Assembly: GCA_973895155.1 (NCBI GenBank)
Contig: OZ316897.1
Location: forward strand, 992,001 to 1,056,000
DNA: 64,000 bases
Source of the DNA: Marsupella aquatica
Taxonomy: Eukaryota > Marchantiophyta
Reading direction: 5' to 3'
Shown: in pieces, positions 1-20,865 of the stretch
Layout of the letters: every line of letters begins with the position of its first letter
Position numbering within the stretch: position 1 is the stretch's first letter
Made by a program: the position numbers and the translations under genes
The notes under the pieces: model-generated
The model's input: only the letters and a program-made list of their open reading frames with translations
What the model was told of the DNA's origin: nothing
Database searches by the model: none

Positions 1-526
1 CAAATATATAGCTAGGTTGTCCCAAACATCAGGTTCAATTTGGCCCCACCTCTAACACTCCTACGACCAACTTAACTAGGAGTTTGAGGGCAAGATGCAC
101 TTGGACCACATCACCCGTGCCTACTTGACATTGCCTCCCCAATACAAGCTCCCGCGGGAAATTGAACTTGGCTTGGCTGCTGTTTTGGTAGGATTGGTAA
201 GCAGACAAGGTAGCCCTTACAAACCATGAAGACCAAATGCATCCCCAAATTCAGTTGAGATCAGGGGAGGTAGTACTCCTTGAGACTTTCCAACGCACCC
301 AAGAATTATTCCAATGAACTTCCCGTTGAAAAGATATTGTTATTTCTGTTTGATGTTTCTTCTTATTAGTGCAACTGTTGCACTTCATGACTTGAGCTTG
401 CCCTTGGTCCTATGGGAGATACCAATCCCTTTGTATATGCTTCTAGCGACCTGTCACCCCTGACCAACTTTGGTCTCCCATTTTTGGCTCTCTACTTGGA
501 CTCCAACCCGATTGACATGCAAAATG
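1..526. other. no gene recognised
   Basis: No open frame or family motif can be supported here. The sequence is mixed-composition intergenic DNA leading into the TAAGTGCA-rich repeat. Confidence 0.5.
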
Positions 527-790
527 TCCTACTCCATAAGTGCAATTTTTACTCTACTTAGAAAAAAGCAAGCCTGCACTTATCACTAAATGCAATTTGA
601 TGGGATTGTTCACTTGCCAATAAGTGCATATGCGCACCTAATAAGGGTTTGCACTTATAAAATTTTCATATCACCAAATATTTGGGGCCTTTTTGCACTG
701 AAAAACTCCACTTAACAAGAGCACAGAACACGGTGCCTTGCAGTTAGCCAAGATTCGCACTTATGGATCTTGCACTTAAAGAGAGCCGAC
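527..790. repeat. TAAGTGCA-rich repeat, copy 1 (upstream of amidohydrolase)
   Basis: Many copies of TAAGTGCA / TGCACTTA and of CACTTATAA occur here. The right end (about 735-790) reads gccttgcagttagcca, then a TTCGCACTTA-like stretch, then an ACTG end. The same order of motifs occurs at 4098-4155 in front of the NSRP1-like gene. The two copies are in direct orientation about 3.4 kb apart, each ending 150-370 nt before a start codon. It may be a duplicated promoter and leader, or a dispersed repeat. Confidence 0.6.
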
Positions 791-940
791 TGTACAGTAG
801 TTTAGGTGTATCGAGGTCTGAGGTTTGAGATGCATTCTGCGAAGCTCTTGATTTGGGGCACGAGGAATGCTCGAAGAAGCTGTGCGAATTCGGCACCGTG
901 CTTCCATCTCCAAGACTGCGCCATGCGCCTCGTCTGATTG

Positions 941-1873
941 ATGTCGCGGACGCCCATGGCTCCAACAATCCCTCCAGACTCGTGGGACAGCCACATGCAC
1001 GTCGTCGATCCCACACAATTCCCGCTCGCCCCTGACGCCCGTTACGTTCCTTCTCCGCACACGCTCTCGGACGCGATTGCCTTCGAATCCTCTCTCGGGC
1101 TGCGCAATATCGTCCTCGTGCAGCCATCGATCTATGGCATTGACAACTCCTGCCTGCTCAACGCTCTCCAGAGCCTCGGTCCCCACCGCGGCCGTGGCGT
1201 GGTGCAGTTCGATCCACTCAGCGTGGCGAGGGAGACTCTGGAGGATTGGCATGCGATGGGTGTCCGAGGGGTTCGCCTCAATCTGAAGTCGACTGGACAA
1301 GAGGATATGGAGGTTTCCGTGTTCGAGGAGCTGTTGCACGCGTATGCGACGCGGATCTCGCCATTCGGATGGGTTCTTCAGGTGTACGTGTCTCTCGAAA
1401 TGGTGGCCTCTCTTGAGCGGATTGTTCCCCAGCTCGGTGTCACTGTGTGTCTGGATCACTTCGCTCATCCGTCCTTGCCATCTGCAATTCACGAATCCAC
1501 ATCTCCAGTGCTGCAATCGGCTACTTTTGATTACGATCCCTACGACCTGCCCGGCTTCAGTTCGCTCGTAGCTCTTCTTCGCCAGGGCTCGACCTACGTG
1601 AAGGTCTCTGGCGCCTACAGAATTTCAGCTGATCCAGAGCTGAGAGATTTGGAGCCGGTGGCAGCGGAGTTGCTGCGTGTTGCGGGAGACAAGCGTTTGG
1701 TTTTTGCGACAGATTGGCCCCATACGAGATTTGAAGGCTTGGACATTCGACCTTTCGTGGAGAAGGTGATGGAGTGGTGTAAGGGAGATGAAGGGCTGAT
1801 CCAGAGGGTCTTCAGAGGCAATGCTGAAGATTTGTGGGATGTACGTGGCCACGCAAAAGTGAGTCGTCCATGA
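941..1873 (+). CDS. amidohydrolase 2 family protein (LigI-like metal-dependent hydrolase)
   Basis: A single uninterrupted frame of 310 residues, started at the ATG at 941 (the frame is open slightly upstream but has no earlier ATG). The N-terminus carries the HxH metal-binding motif as DSHMHVVDP (about residues 16-24). Further along are VRGVRLNL, LDHFAHP, a KVSGAYR lysine motif and the C-terminal ATDWPHT, whose aspartate is the usual late catalytic residue. This order is typical of the amidohydrolase_2 (PF04909) group that includes 2-pyrone-4,6-dicarboxylate lactonase, TIM-barrel enzymes that hydrolyse lactones or related bonds in aromatic breakdown. The substrate here cannot be read from sequence. 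The gene has no introns, unlike every other cellular gene in the window. The wording of its motifs resembles fungal and bacterial members, which suggests but does not prove transfer. A decayed copy of its 3' end follows it. Confidence 0.82.
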   Translation: MSRTPMAPTIPPDSWDSHMHVVDPTQFPLAPDARYVPSPHTLSDAIAFESSLGLRNIVLVQPSIYGIDNSCLLNALQSLGPHRGRGVVQFDPLSVARETLEDWHAMGVRGVRLNLKSTGQEDMEVSVFEELLHAYATRISPFGWVLQVYVSLEMVASLERIVPQLGVTVCLDHFAHPSLPSAIHESTSPVLQSATFDYDPYDLPGFSSLVALLRQGSTYVKVSGAYRISADPELRDLEPVAAELLRVAGDKRLVFATDWPHTRFEGLDIRPFVEKVMEWCKGDEGLIQRVFRGNAEDLWDVRGHAKVSRP

Positions 1874-1879
1874 GGGCCA

Positions 1880-2012
1880 GAGACTTGCAAATTTGTAAAT
1901 TTTGAGATTGGGCCTATATTGGAGAACGTGTTTTGAGCGGTGCAAAGGCTACGAGGGGCTGTACATAGAATATGTAGAGCCAATGTGGAGGACATGTGGA
2001 ATGTTACCAAGC
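1880..2012 (+). pseudogene. decayed tandem copy of the amidohydrolase 3' end
   Basis: Directly after the amidohydrolase stop, the DNA resembles the last ~130 nt of that gene (about 1725-1855). The frame at 1940-2003 reads AVHRICRANVEDMWNV, matching LIQRVFRGNAEDLWDV at the end of the intact gene. Just before it, ATTGGGCCTATATTGGAGAA corresponds to ATTCGACCTTTCGTGGAGAA. An in-frame TGA lies between the two blocks and no upstream part is present, so this is a non-functional fragment of a local duplication. Confidence 0.6.
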
Positions 2013-2786
2013 AACGAGCAATCTACTGTATGATTTTTATGAATTCGAGCCGGACTTGCACGATGAGAAGTACGAAGATTTCAATCTGCATTCAAATAGC
2101 AAGTGCTGTGCTTGGGAAAATGGTAAGATGCGGTTTGCAGCGAGCTTTAATTTTGCTCAACTGTACGACTGACATGGAGGGCCTACTACCTAATTGGAAA
2201 ATTCCGCAAATGCTCGTCTTTCTCAAGTGGAGGGGCCATTGGCCCACCTTGAGTCTCAATTCATTTACAATGAATTGCCCACAAAATTATTATCGTCCCC
2301 CGCTGTCATGAGTTGTTTACTTGGTGTTCGTTCAATGTAGTTTACCTGTTCTACAGCACAGAACATGAAGCTGTTGTTTGCTGACAGTTTCCTCTATCCT
2401 TTTCATGCAACAACATGCTACCACAGCCGCCTTGCTGATGAACAAGCTCAATAAGTGTGATTAACTTTTGAGGGGCGCATCAACGGAAAACACTCGTAGG
2501 TTGAACAAAATGAGACCAGATTTTTGACAAGGAGGCCTCTGCCTACAGAAACGTCGATACACCGTTCAAATTTAACCAAACTAATCGATGCCTTGTCATT
2601 GCTAGTCACCGAGAGAAGGCATCTCATCTCGAGATTGCGGCACCAGTTGGGAAGGGCACACACTCGGTTGGCCGACTAAGCCCTAATAAAGCCCCCAAAC
2701 TGCCGTTTTCTGCTCAAATCTGAACAAAACACAAGCATTCAAAGCAACCAGGGCATTCTGACACAACCTCCCGAAAAAGCTGTGTT
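2013..2786. other. intergenic, no gene recognised
   Basis: Only short open frames without family motifs. I see nothing coding that can be supported. Confidence 0.45.
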
Positions 2787-3330
2787 CTTACCACGAAAAC
2801 CCTATGTTTCGAAGAAGACATAATTCGTTGATGAAGAACTGGATCAGTCTCACTGACCCAACATGCGCTTGCAGAAAGCTCGGCACCCAGAGTCAAAGTA
2901 ACACCCATCAGAATTTTATAGGGCTATTACTACGAAAACCTATGCTTCGAAACGCTTCGAAGAAGACGTAACTCGTTGATGAAGAACTGGATCAGTCTCA
3001 CTGACCCAACATGCCCTTGCAGAAAGCTCGGCACCCGAGGGAAAGTAGCACCCATCAGAATTTTGTAGGGCTATTGCTACGAAAACCCTTTACTTCGAAA
3101 TGCTTTGAAGAATAATTCATAATTCGTTGATGAATGGATCACTCCCACTGACCCAACATGCTCTTCCAAAAAAGCTCGGCATCCAGGGTAGCACACATCA
3201 GAAATTTTATTCTTGAATAATTCGTTGATGATGAATGGATCACTCTCACTGACCCAACAAGCTCTTCCAAAACGCTCGGCATCCAGAGGTAAAGGAGCAC
3301 ACATCAGAAATCTCATTTGACCAGGGCTCA
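2787..3330. repeat. four-unit degenerate tandem repeat, about 120-145 bp per unit
   Basis: Units begin near 2787, 2931, 3076 and 3211. Each carries the same ordered blocks: ACGAAAACC (not in the last), a TTCGTTGATGA block, CACTGACCCAACA, AAAGCTCGGCA or a variant, and CATCAGAA(A)TTTTAT. Units 1 and 2 are closest. Units 3 and 4 are shorter and share TGAATGGATCAC. No protein is encoded across the units. It looks like a small satellite-like array. Confidence 0.75.
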
Positions 3331-3584
3331 AACTCAAACTAAACTCTAAAAGATGTTATCAGGGTAGGCTGAGTTTCATTTGACCATTGCTTACACTAAA
3401 GTAACAAGAAAGGATGTTATGAGGGTATTTACTCCTAATAGTAACCAGACCTAGTAACCTTTGAAACTTGACAAAGGATTTATCGTGGTATTTTATCACT
3501 CCTAAGAGTAACCAAACCCAGTAAACTTTGGAGAGTACGAGACTGCAGTTGTCTCTCTCTAAGTGTGCACTAAATGGGGGAGCT
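3331..3584. other. intergenic with two similar short blocks
   Basis: Two similar blocks containing ACTCCTAA(T/G)AGTAACCA occur near 3430 and 3500. Otherwise I see nothing recognisable. Confidence 0.4.
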
Positions 3585-4155
3585 CTATGTGATAAGTGCA
3601 AACCCATACGATTGTGCACTTATTGATAAGAGTGCATGGTTTACATCTCTTTGTTAAATGTGCTATTATCCTCAGCAAGTGAATAGTCTCATGACTCCCA
3701 CCCTAAAATTGTACATCCTGGCCCTAAATTAGGTCCCCTACCCTATAAGCGCAATTTCTATAGAACATAAAATGCCATGCACTTATCAGTAAGTGAAATC
3801 AGAGGATTGTGCCCTTACTCATAAGTGTTCATGTATACTCATCACTTATAAAGTTTTCACTTATGAAGCTGTCATTTACAAAGACCCCATAAGTGCAATT
3901 TCTATAGAATAGAAAAGGCCATGCACTTACCAGTAAGTGAAATTAAATGGGATTATGCTTTTACTTGAAAGCGTTTTATACACACTTATAACGGGTTTTC
4001 CCTTATAAAGCTGTCATTGACCCAAAACTTGTCAGGCCTGTTTGCACTTACAAAAGGTGGAAGAAAAGTACAAAACTTAGTGTAAACGGAAAGGGAAGAG
4101 AGCCTTGCAGTTAGCCAGGTTCTGCACTTAAGAAGTGTGCACTTAGAGCGAGACT
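3585..4155. repeat. TAAGTGCA-rich repeat, copy 2 (upstream of NSRP1-like gene)
   Basis: Same repeat type as 527-790 but longer. It has an internal duplication: AAG(C/T)GCAATTTCTATAGAA followed by CCATGCACTTA and CAGTAAGTGAAAT appears near 3748 and again near 3892. The end at 4098-4155 repeats the GCCTTGCAGTTAGCCA block seen in copy 1. Confidence 0.6.
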
Positions 4156-4527
4156 GCTTTCCTACGAAGAGAATGAGTGTTTTGTGAAGTGTTTCTGATC
4201 ACGTCATAGAAAATTTCGAGTCTCGTGGAAATCGCTGCTAAATCTCTGCGCAATCGATCTTTTCACTCGTTGGATGGTGATGATCATGTGGCGGATTGAT
4301 CGAAGCTTGGATTGAAAGAGGCAAAAACGAAATGCAGGAAGATTGTTTTTATGACAGACGGGAGATGGAGGCGGGCGGACGGCCATCAGGTTGAATGTGC
4401 GCAATTGCGGAGAGTCCAACTGTTGTTTGTCATTGATTTGGCCCGATGACGGCAGAGACGAATGGACTGCGGGGGATGAATGTATGTTGAGGTGTGAGCT
4501 CCAATTAGAGAAACAGCAGGCTGAGAG

Positions 4528-7383
4528 ATGGAGTGGAACAAGCAGAAACCCGTCGGAGGGTCAAAGTACGGGCTGCAGTTGAAGATCTCAGCTAAGAAGC
4601 CACAGCTAAAGAAACCGGTTCCGTTTTCGCTCGACGATGGCGAGGAGTACACTGTTGAGGATGATATTGCGCGACAGGCCTCGAAGAAAAAGTCTGCGCA
4701 TGAGGTATGCACACTCTGTTTGCTGTGTGAAATGCCTCTTGTCTCTTGAACCGACGTTCTGTTTCCGAAGTCCAACGATTTCTAATCGTGGAAGCATGGT
4801 GGCTTTGTACTCGTTGTTTCTCTGATGGCGGTAATCTTGCAAACCCATGTTGGGAAGAGAAGATTTTGATTGTAATAGTGTGTGGGCATGTAACAAGGTT
4901 TTCGCCTCTTGGCGTTTCTCTTGGAAGGTTTTCATAGAAACCCTAATTAACAGCCCAATCAGGGGACTTTGTTGTATAACGCTTGGACAACCACAGTCCT
5001 CAATGTATCTACTCTATTCAAGACCAGACGATAAACTCTAATTTTCTTTCCACTGGAAGGGCCACGTTCTATACGTCATTCATTATGCAGCAGTCATTTA
5101 GAAGACCACTCCAACTCGATCGACACATATTCTTTGTATTCATCATATGTTTTAAACGCTAATTCGCAAATGGTGCACTATGTTTGTCATTCTGCATGGT
5201 TGTTGGCAAGGATACTGCTCTGGACCCTAGTGAGCTACTTTTCATATTAGTGAAGTGTTTCAGAGTTCTGCTAAAGGAACTAATGTCCTGTTAGGTTACT
5301 GAATTCAAAATCTATAGGAGTCCCCGACATGCTAAATCTGTCGGAAGTCTTACTACTAAACCCTAATGCATAATTAGCCACATATCGATGCTCTGAATCG
5401 TCCGTCCTTCGGACCCCTAGCTGATTAAGCCTAATTCATTCACTGTAGGTCTTGCTGATAAGCTCATTTCAAGTTGTTTGATACATATAAGTATTCGTCG
5501 TATGCGTTATTCTAAGTCCCCCAGAGGTTCAAATCCGGGGTGAGCCAGACACACTAAGTTCTTTAAGCTTTCCATTCTGCAGTGGTCTTTCACACAATGT
5601 AGGTTAATCAGTTGCGATAAGCCTCGATGATGACAGTGAATTGTCATTGATGTCCTAATTCCTGAGCCATTGCGTTCTGTCCAATTCACAATACATTGAA
5701 AACGTACTGATTCACAAGGAATGGATTGGAACAGGTGGATGTACAAATCAAGCAGGCACTAGAGCAGGATGCAAGTGCCTTTGATTATGATGGAGTTTAC
5801 GATCAAATGAAGGGCCAGCAAGCGCAGCCCATTCGAGAGGATCGAGCAAAACGAGAGGTATGCATTTGTCCATTGAAACTATCCTGTACTTCGTACTGTG
5901 ATGGCTGATGCTACCGTCTTCTGCGTAAGCAGCCAAAATTCTGTGTGGGTCTTTCTCAGTGCATGTTTCTACCACCAGCATCGAATCGCTACGATTCGTT
6001 TGTGCAGCGGTGCTTGGGTAAATTATAATCACTTGTATTCCTGGTTTGGTGGTTGGTACGGTCTTCACTAGTTATGATGTTTGCTGTCAACTTGACGATC
6101 TTTTTTAGTTTTCCGTCTCTATATTTCTGATGTGTAATGTCTGTCTGTCTGTGGTCCTCTGCTTGCAGCCTAAATACATAAAAAAGCTGATCGATAAAGC
6201 TAAGGTGCGGCAAGTTGAGCAAGATATGGCGTACGAACGTCGGCTTGCAAAAGAGCGTGAGAAGGAAGATCATTTGTACGGGGATAAGGATAAATTTGTG
6301 ACGGGTGCATACAAGAAAAAACTGATAGAGATGGGCAAGTGGAAGGAGGAAGAACGCTTACGAGAGCTTCGTGAACAAGCTCATGAGGTACTTTCTCACC
6401 GCCCTTTTGCAACAGACCCTGCCTCCTATTTCCTTTGCTCAACTGGCGCTCCATCCAACACCTTGCAAATACTAGTAAGAAATTATCTCCTAGGCTGCAC
6501 CTAGAAATGTTCTCCCATCATAGCTGGACCATTTCATGCTGTTAGGTGTTGAAAATATCTATTAAGAGGTTTGTTATTTTGACCACTGACAAATACTGTT
6601 ATGTTATTCAAATGATAGCATCTGTAGAGAGGAAAGATTCCATACTTAGTATTATATATGTCCTACCCAGTAGACATCTTTGATTAGCTTTGGGTGGGCA
6701 TTGATTTGTTCCGTCGCGTCGCAGCTTTTGGGTCTCACTAGTCCGGTGGAAGTGTCTGCTAGAAGCTGTCTTTCCGGGGCGGTAATGTTTATCAAAAGTG
6801 GAACGGGAAAGGAGTTAATCGGCAGAATATTTACGAACAGATTTTCTGACGAGCATTGGAGCGTTGGTTAATGTATCCACTGTGGTGAGTTTCTTTGCAG
6901 GTTTCTGGAAAGAAAGATTTGAGTGATTTTTATCGTAACTTGCTCAAGAACAACGTAGCCTTCGGAGCTGGAAAGGACATGGATCTGCGTAGTCATCCAG
7001 AAGAGACTCCAGCAGCTGTGTCAGAAACTTTATCTGAACTCCACCAGGAAAAGGAAACCTCTAATGACTTTGACAAACGAAGTAACACAGCGCAAAGAAG
7101 ACACAGAGGCCAGCAAGAGGACTCAGAGTCTACATCTCCGTTAGCATCCCCTGAAAGCAAGCCAAACATTGATCAGTTGGCTGTAGAACACCCGGACAAA
7201 GTATCCGATAGCAGACTCCACACCAACCTTCTACCGGGGGAAAACCAAAATTCGCCCACAGACCCTCCTAAGGTCGATGGACTTCCACGCAATGCACCTG
7301 CTGGTGATCGGAAATCTAAGGAGGATGCCGTGGCTGCTGCTAGGGATAGGTATTTGGCACGGAAGAGACAACGAAATGACTAG
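4528..7383 (+). CDS. NSRP1: nuclear speckle splicing regulatory protein 1-like (NSRP1/CCDC55, DUF2040)
   Basis: Four exons: 4528-4704, 5735-5857, 6169-6387 and 6901-7383. Each uses a GT-AG intron and is a whole number of codons, giving 333 residues. Start is the ATG of MEWNKQKP. Exon 1 has the KYGLQ(L) entry and FSLDDGEEYTVEDDIARQ. Exon 2 has KQALEQDASAFDYDGVYD and REDRAKRE. Exon 3 is a charged coiled coil (KYIKKLIDKA ... YERRLAKEREKE ... GAYKKKL). Exon 4 opens with DLSDFYRNLLKNNVAFGAGK and ends in a disordered polar tail with a basic ARKRQRND terminus. This is the conserved N-terminal NSRP1 domain order. Animal NSRP1 acts in nuclear speckles on alternative splicing; the same role here is inferred from family. 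Copy 2 of the TAAGTGCA repeat lies upstream. Intron 1 is long (1030 nt). Confidence 0.88.
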
Positions 7384-7526
7384 TCTCATTGCGAGTGTAC
7401 AGGACATCAATACTTCAATTCTCGTTGTGAATCCTCACAACTTTTCTTTCGCGCTCTGACGGAGCTGTATGTACTATGAATTCGTGTTTAAGAGTTTCTT
7501 GTTGCTTACTCATAGCCCTGAAATTT

Positions 7527-7752
7527 CTGAACAATACTGAGTCCTGCAACAATCGAACACAGAAAATGCACATTCAAAGTCACAGTCATACTTATGAGAA
7601 TTACCAATGAGCCTTTTGAAAATTGAACTGAATCAATTTTGAGAGAAGTTTACCATATCGAGGTATGTTTTAAGCAGTTGTCAGTTGGGAAGCAAAAGGC
7701 GGCCAGGACTCCAAAAGTAGAAGGCTCCTTACTTGAGGAATAATGGACAGTC
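7527..7752 (-). pseudogene. stray ABCC fragment (end of exon 18, intron 18, start of exon 19)
   Basis: This segment matches about 11622-11850 of the minus-strand ABCC gene almost base for base, including CTTACTTGAGGAAT at the exon 18 donor and the first bases of exon 19. The minus frame still reads LSIIPQ followed by the intron. It is an isolated copy mostly made of intron, about 4 kb downstream of its parent, and cannot encode a product. Confidence 0.75.
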
Positions 7753-8184
7753 CTCCTTCGAAGTAATGGTTGTTTGTCTGAATGGCTGAGCTGGGTACAA
7801 CTTGAATGGAAAGACGTCCACTATTGCATTTGCTTTCTTGCATGCAAATATCCAGTCCCATGTTACAATGTGACTGCTAAAACTGATATTCTAAGAGAAA
7901 ATCCCTCCATTCAAAGTAACGGTCCACTGTGTCCCAATCTTTCGCGACAATGTGAGTGGTCTGTGCAGACAAAATGTTTCTCCCATAGGCCACCACCAAG
8001 GGCCAGTGCATGGACACACTGGTGAAAGATCCTATCCACCTTCCCATCACTACTCAGAAAAATGGCACAAACTGACTCCCTCAAACAAGTTAGCCATTGT
8101 GTAAATAGGGCAGACCTGCTTCCACTAGCATGAAGAATGACTGCATGCAGGTCTTCTCTTCGTGCTTTATGGACCTAGAGTTGT
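7753..8184. other. intergenic, no gene recognised
   Basis: I see no motif-bearing frame, RNA gene or clear repeat in this stretch. Confidence 0.4.
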
Positions 8185-8505
8185 GTCAAATACGACGTCA
8201 AAAGCAGAGCTAGTTAATATGTTTACTGACACATTAATTACAATACACACTAGGACGTAGTGCAATCTTGCGACGCCCAGGGGACCTTAAATTAGCCCAC
8301 CCACAAAGATGTTAAGTTGCCTCGTTTGAGACCATGTTCATCTTCATTACATCCTAACACAAGACGTAACATTACCTTGTCATATACGACATAAAATGTA
8401 TGTTGTGCCAGGAGACGTGAATGTATTGGACGACGTGCTAGGCACCCTTACGTTACGTGGTGACGTCCTGGAAGACGTTAACTTGGAAAATGACGTTTGC
8501 ATATG
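8185..8505. other. ACGT-rich stretch (about ten ACGT cores)
   Basis: About ten ACGT tetramers fall within ~320 nt, as TACGACGTC, GGACGTAG, AAGACGTAAC, GAGACGTGAA, GACGACGTGC, TTACGTTACGTGG, TGACGTCC, AGACGTTAAC and TGACGTTT. ACGT is the core of plant bZIP sites (G-box, C-box, as-1 TGACG). No gene starts nearby, so a regulatory role is only a possibility; a decayed satellite is another. Confidence 0.5.
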
Positions 8506-8799
8506 TAGTTGTGAAACCCTCCTTAACACAAGAGTGACACTCTATGAAAGATAGGATTCCATAATGTTTTGCAATTAAAATTTCCTTTAGTTCTGTAGTG
8601 GCAAAATTAATACACTAGCTCTTTTCCAACTGTGCCCCTAATCTAGTAACAAGAGCAATGCTTGATGAAAATCAACATTTTCACCCTAGTTTCCTTGGTG
8701 TGAATTGTTCCATTCAATTTGGTTCATGAGGCATTATGTTGCTTGCTTCCTTTTTCTTTGGGATTTTACTGGTCTGTTGAGTATTGCTGTTAGTCTTTG

Positions 8800-9064
8800 A
8801 CTCTAAGGCTAAGCGTAGTTAGGCTAACTCAGGTTAGGACTTAACTGAGGTTAGTAGTGATGCATGTTGTATATAACCAGGGCTGATGCCAGCCCCTAGT
8901 GGATCTTCAGTTCATTGTTGGAGTGGAGCAAGAGAGAAGTAAAGGTCTTTTGCATTCCCGTGGACGTAGCCTCAATCATGAGGTGAATCACGTACTTGCT
9001 GTGTTGACTACTTTGTATGGTGTTCACATGTGCATGGTGTCTCGGGATAAGGATTATCCCAACA
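8800..9064 (+). repeat. Ty1/copia-type LTR remnant (R-U5 part), plus orientation
   Basis: Contains the plant copia U5-like string CCGTGGACGTAGCCTCA followed by GAGGTGAATCACGTA and a T-rich run, ending GATTATCCCAACA. The same blocks occur in reverse at 38170-38530. No internal copia genes follow, so this is a solo or truncated LTR. The left boundary is uncertain. Confidence 0.6.
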
Positions 9065-10267
9065 CGGTCCATTATAAATAATATCCATGAAGAAAATATA
9101 ATTTTTTTACATAAATGAAAAACTACTTGAGGTGCTATGAGTAAAATGCAAAGTGCTCAGTACATCCACACATAGTTTCATTCACCATAAAAGGCTAGAT
9201 AAACTTAAGGTGCAAAGTGTAAAATTATAATATGATCTCCAAGGGGCAGATTTATTTTCCAAAATTATTTAAGTTTTTAAGAATAACAAGATAAAATTTT
9301 ATGAGCTTCCAATAATAATAATAAGGGATACAAGGGGTGGGGTGTACGCACTTATACCCCTTTAGGTTACAAAAGGAGAGGACCCTAGCCAGGAGGGAAG
9401 GATCCAGAGTCTTTGAATATATACCCATTACTTGAATATAAAGAGAGAAGAGGAGAAAAAACAAACCTTGCAGAATTTTTTTTCCATGCTGTTACTTATT
9501 CATCGTTGCCCCCAGGCATCCCAGTCTTAGAGCCTTCAAAACATTGCGTGCGATGGATGCCCCCATATAGTGAGACACTCAAGTCCTGACAAGAGTCTCA
9601 ATGCTCTGGCAATGAAACTTTGAAATTCAAATTTGTTTATCAATTTGTAAACACTTGTAAGTCCACCCTTCACATTGCCTTTGGGCTCTTGTCTCCCCGT
9701 TTGGCATTCTTGCCCTGGCTTAGGCTCTATGATATATATACATTGCAAGTGGTATATGGCTGCACCCTCACTTTCACTCATGCCCTCGTTTAGAGTAATG
9801 GCCTATAGGCTTCACTCTAGAAGGGCCTGAGGAGTAGCTTTTGATTGGGCTCTACTAGTTAGATGGGAGTACAAAAAGACACATTCTCCAACCTGTTTAT
9901 TTTGTTTTTGTTTTGAATGCAAGCTTTAGTGACCAGTAAACGACACTGATCGCAACACCCAACAAATCTAAAGAATTGACATATAGAACAAGGTCGACCA
10001 CACTCCGATGAAAAGCAGCCAACCTCAAGACAGGCTGTGTCGGTTTTCAAGACCTCCAGTCTATGTGTAACAAAACTTTCAGGGAACTATCTATCCATAA
10101 GAGCATTATTCCATGTGAGACCACCCCGAATGCTCCAAGATCATCGGAGCATACCATCACAAGTTTTCCTCGATCAATGAGCCCTGCTAAACTTTTTATT
10201 GCCCTGTATCCTTGTCTACTTGAGTTGATGCACCATGGAGTGAATGGAATTGTAAAGAACCAACTTC
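9065..10267. other. intergenic, downstream of the minus ABCC gene
   Basis: AT-rich DNA with a short AAT trinucleotide run near 9310. No gene supported. Confidence 0.4.
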
Positions 10268-20825
<10,558 letters not shown>

Positions 20826-20865
20826 ATTTGCTCAGCTCGATCGATCAGAGCCAACTTGAACAAAG
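20826..20865 (-). promoter_or_regulatory. 5' leader of minus ABCC gene, conserved with the plus paralog
   Basis: Read on minus, the bases before the ATG contain AGTTGGCTCTGA, then GCTGAGC and AAAT directly before the start codon. The plus paralog has the same blocks in the same order before 25877. The duplication therefore included the leader. No TATA box is claimed. Confidence 0.45.

Noticed and set aside
776-1516. 246-residue minus-strand frame opposite the amidohydrolase
   Set aside because: Shadow of the real gene on the other strand; no family motif.
5515-5560. GGTTCAAATCC, a B-box-like tRNA T-loop motif
   Set aside because: The flanking bases do not form a T-stem, and no A box or cloverleaf could be drawn upstream.
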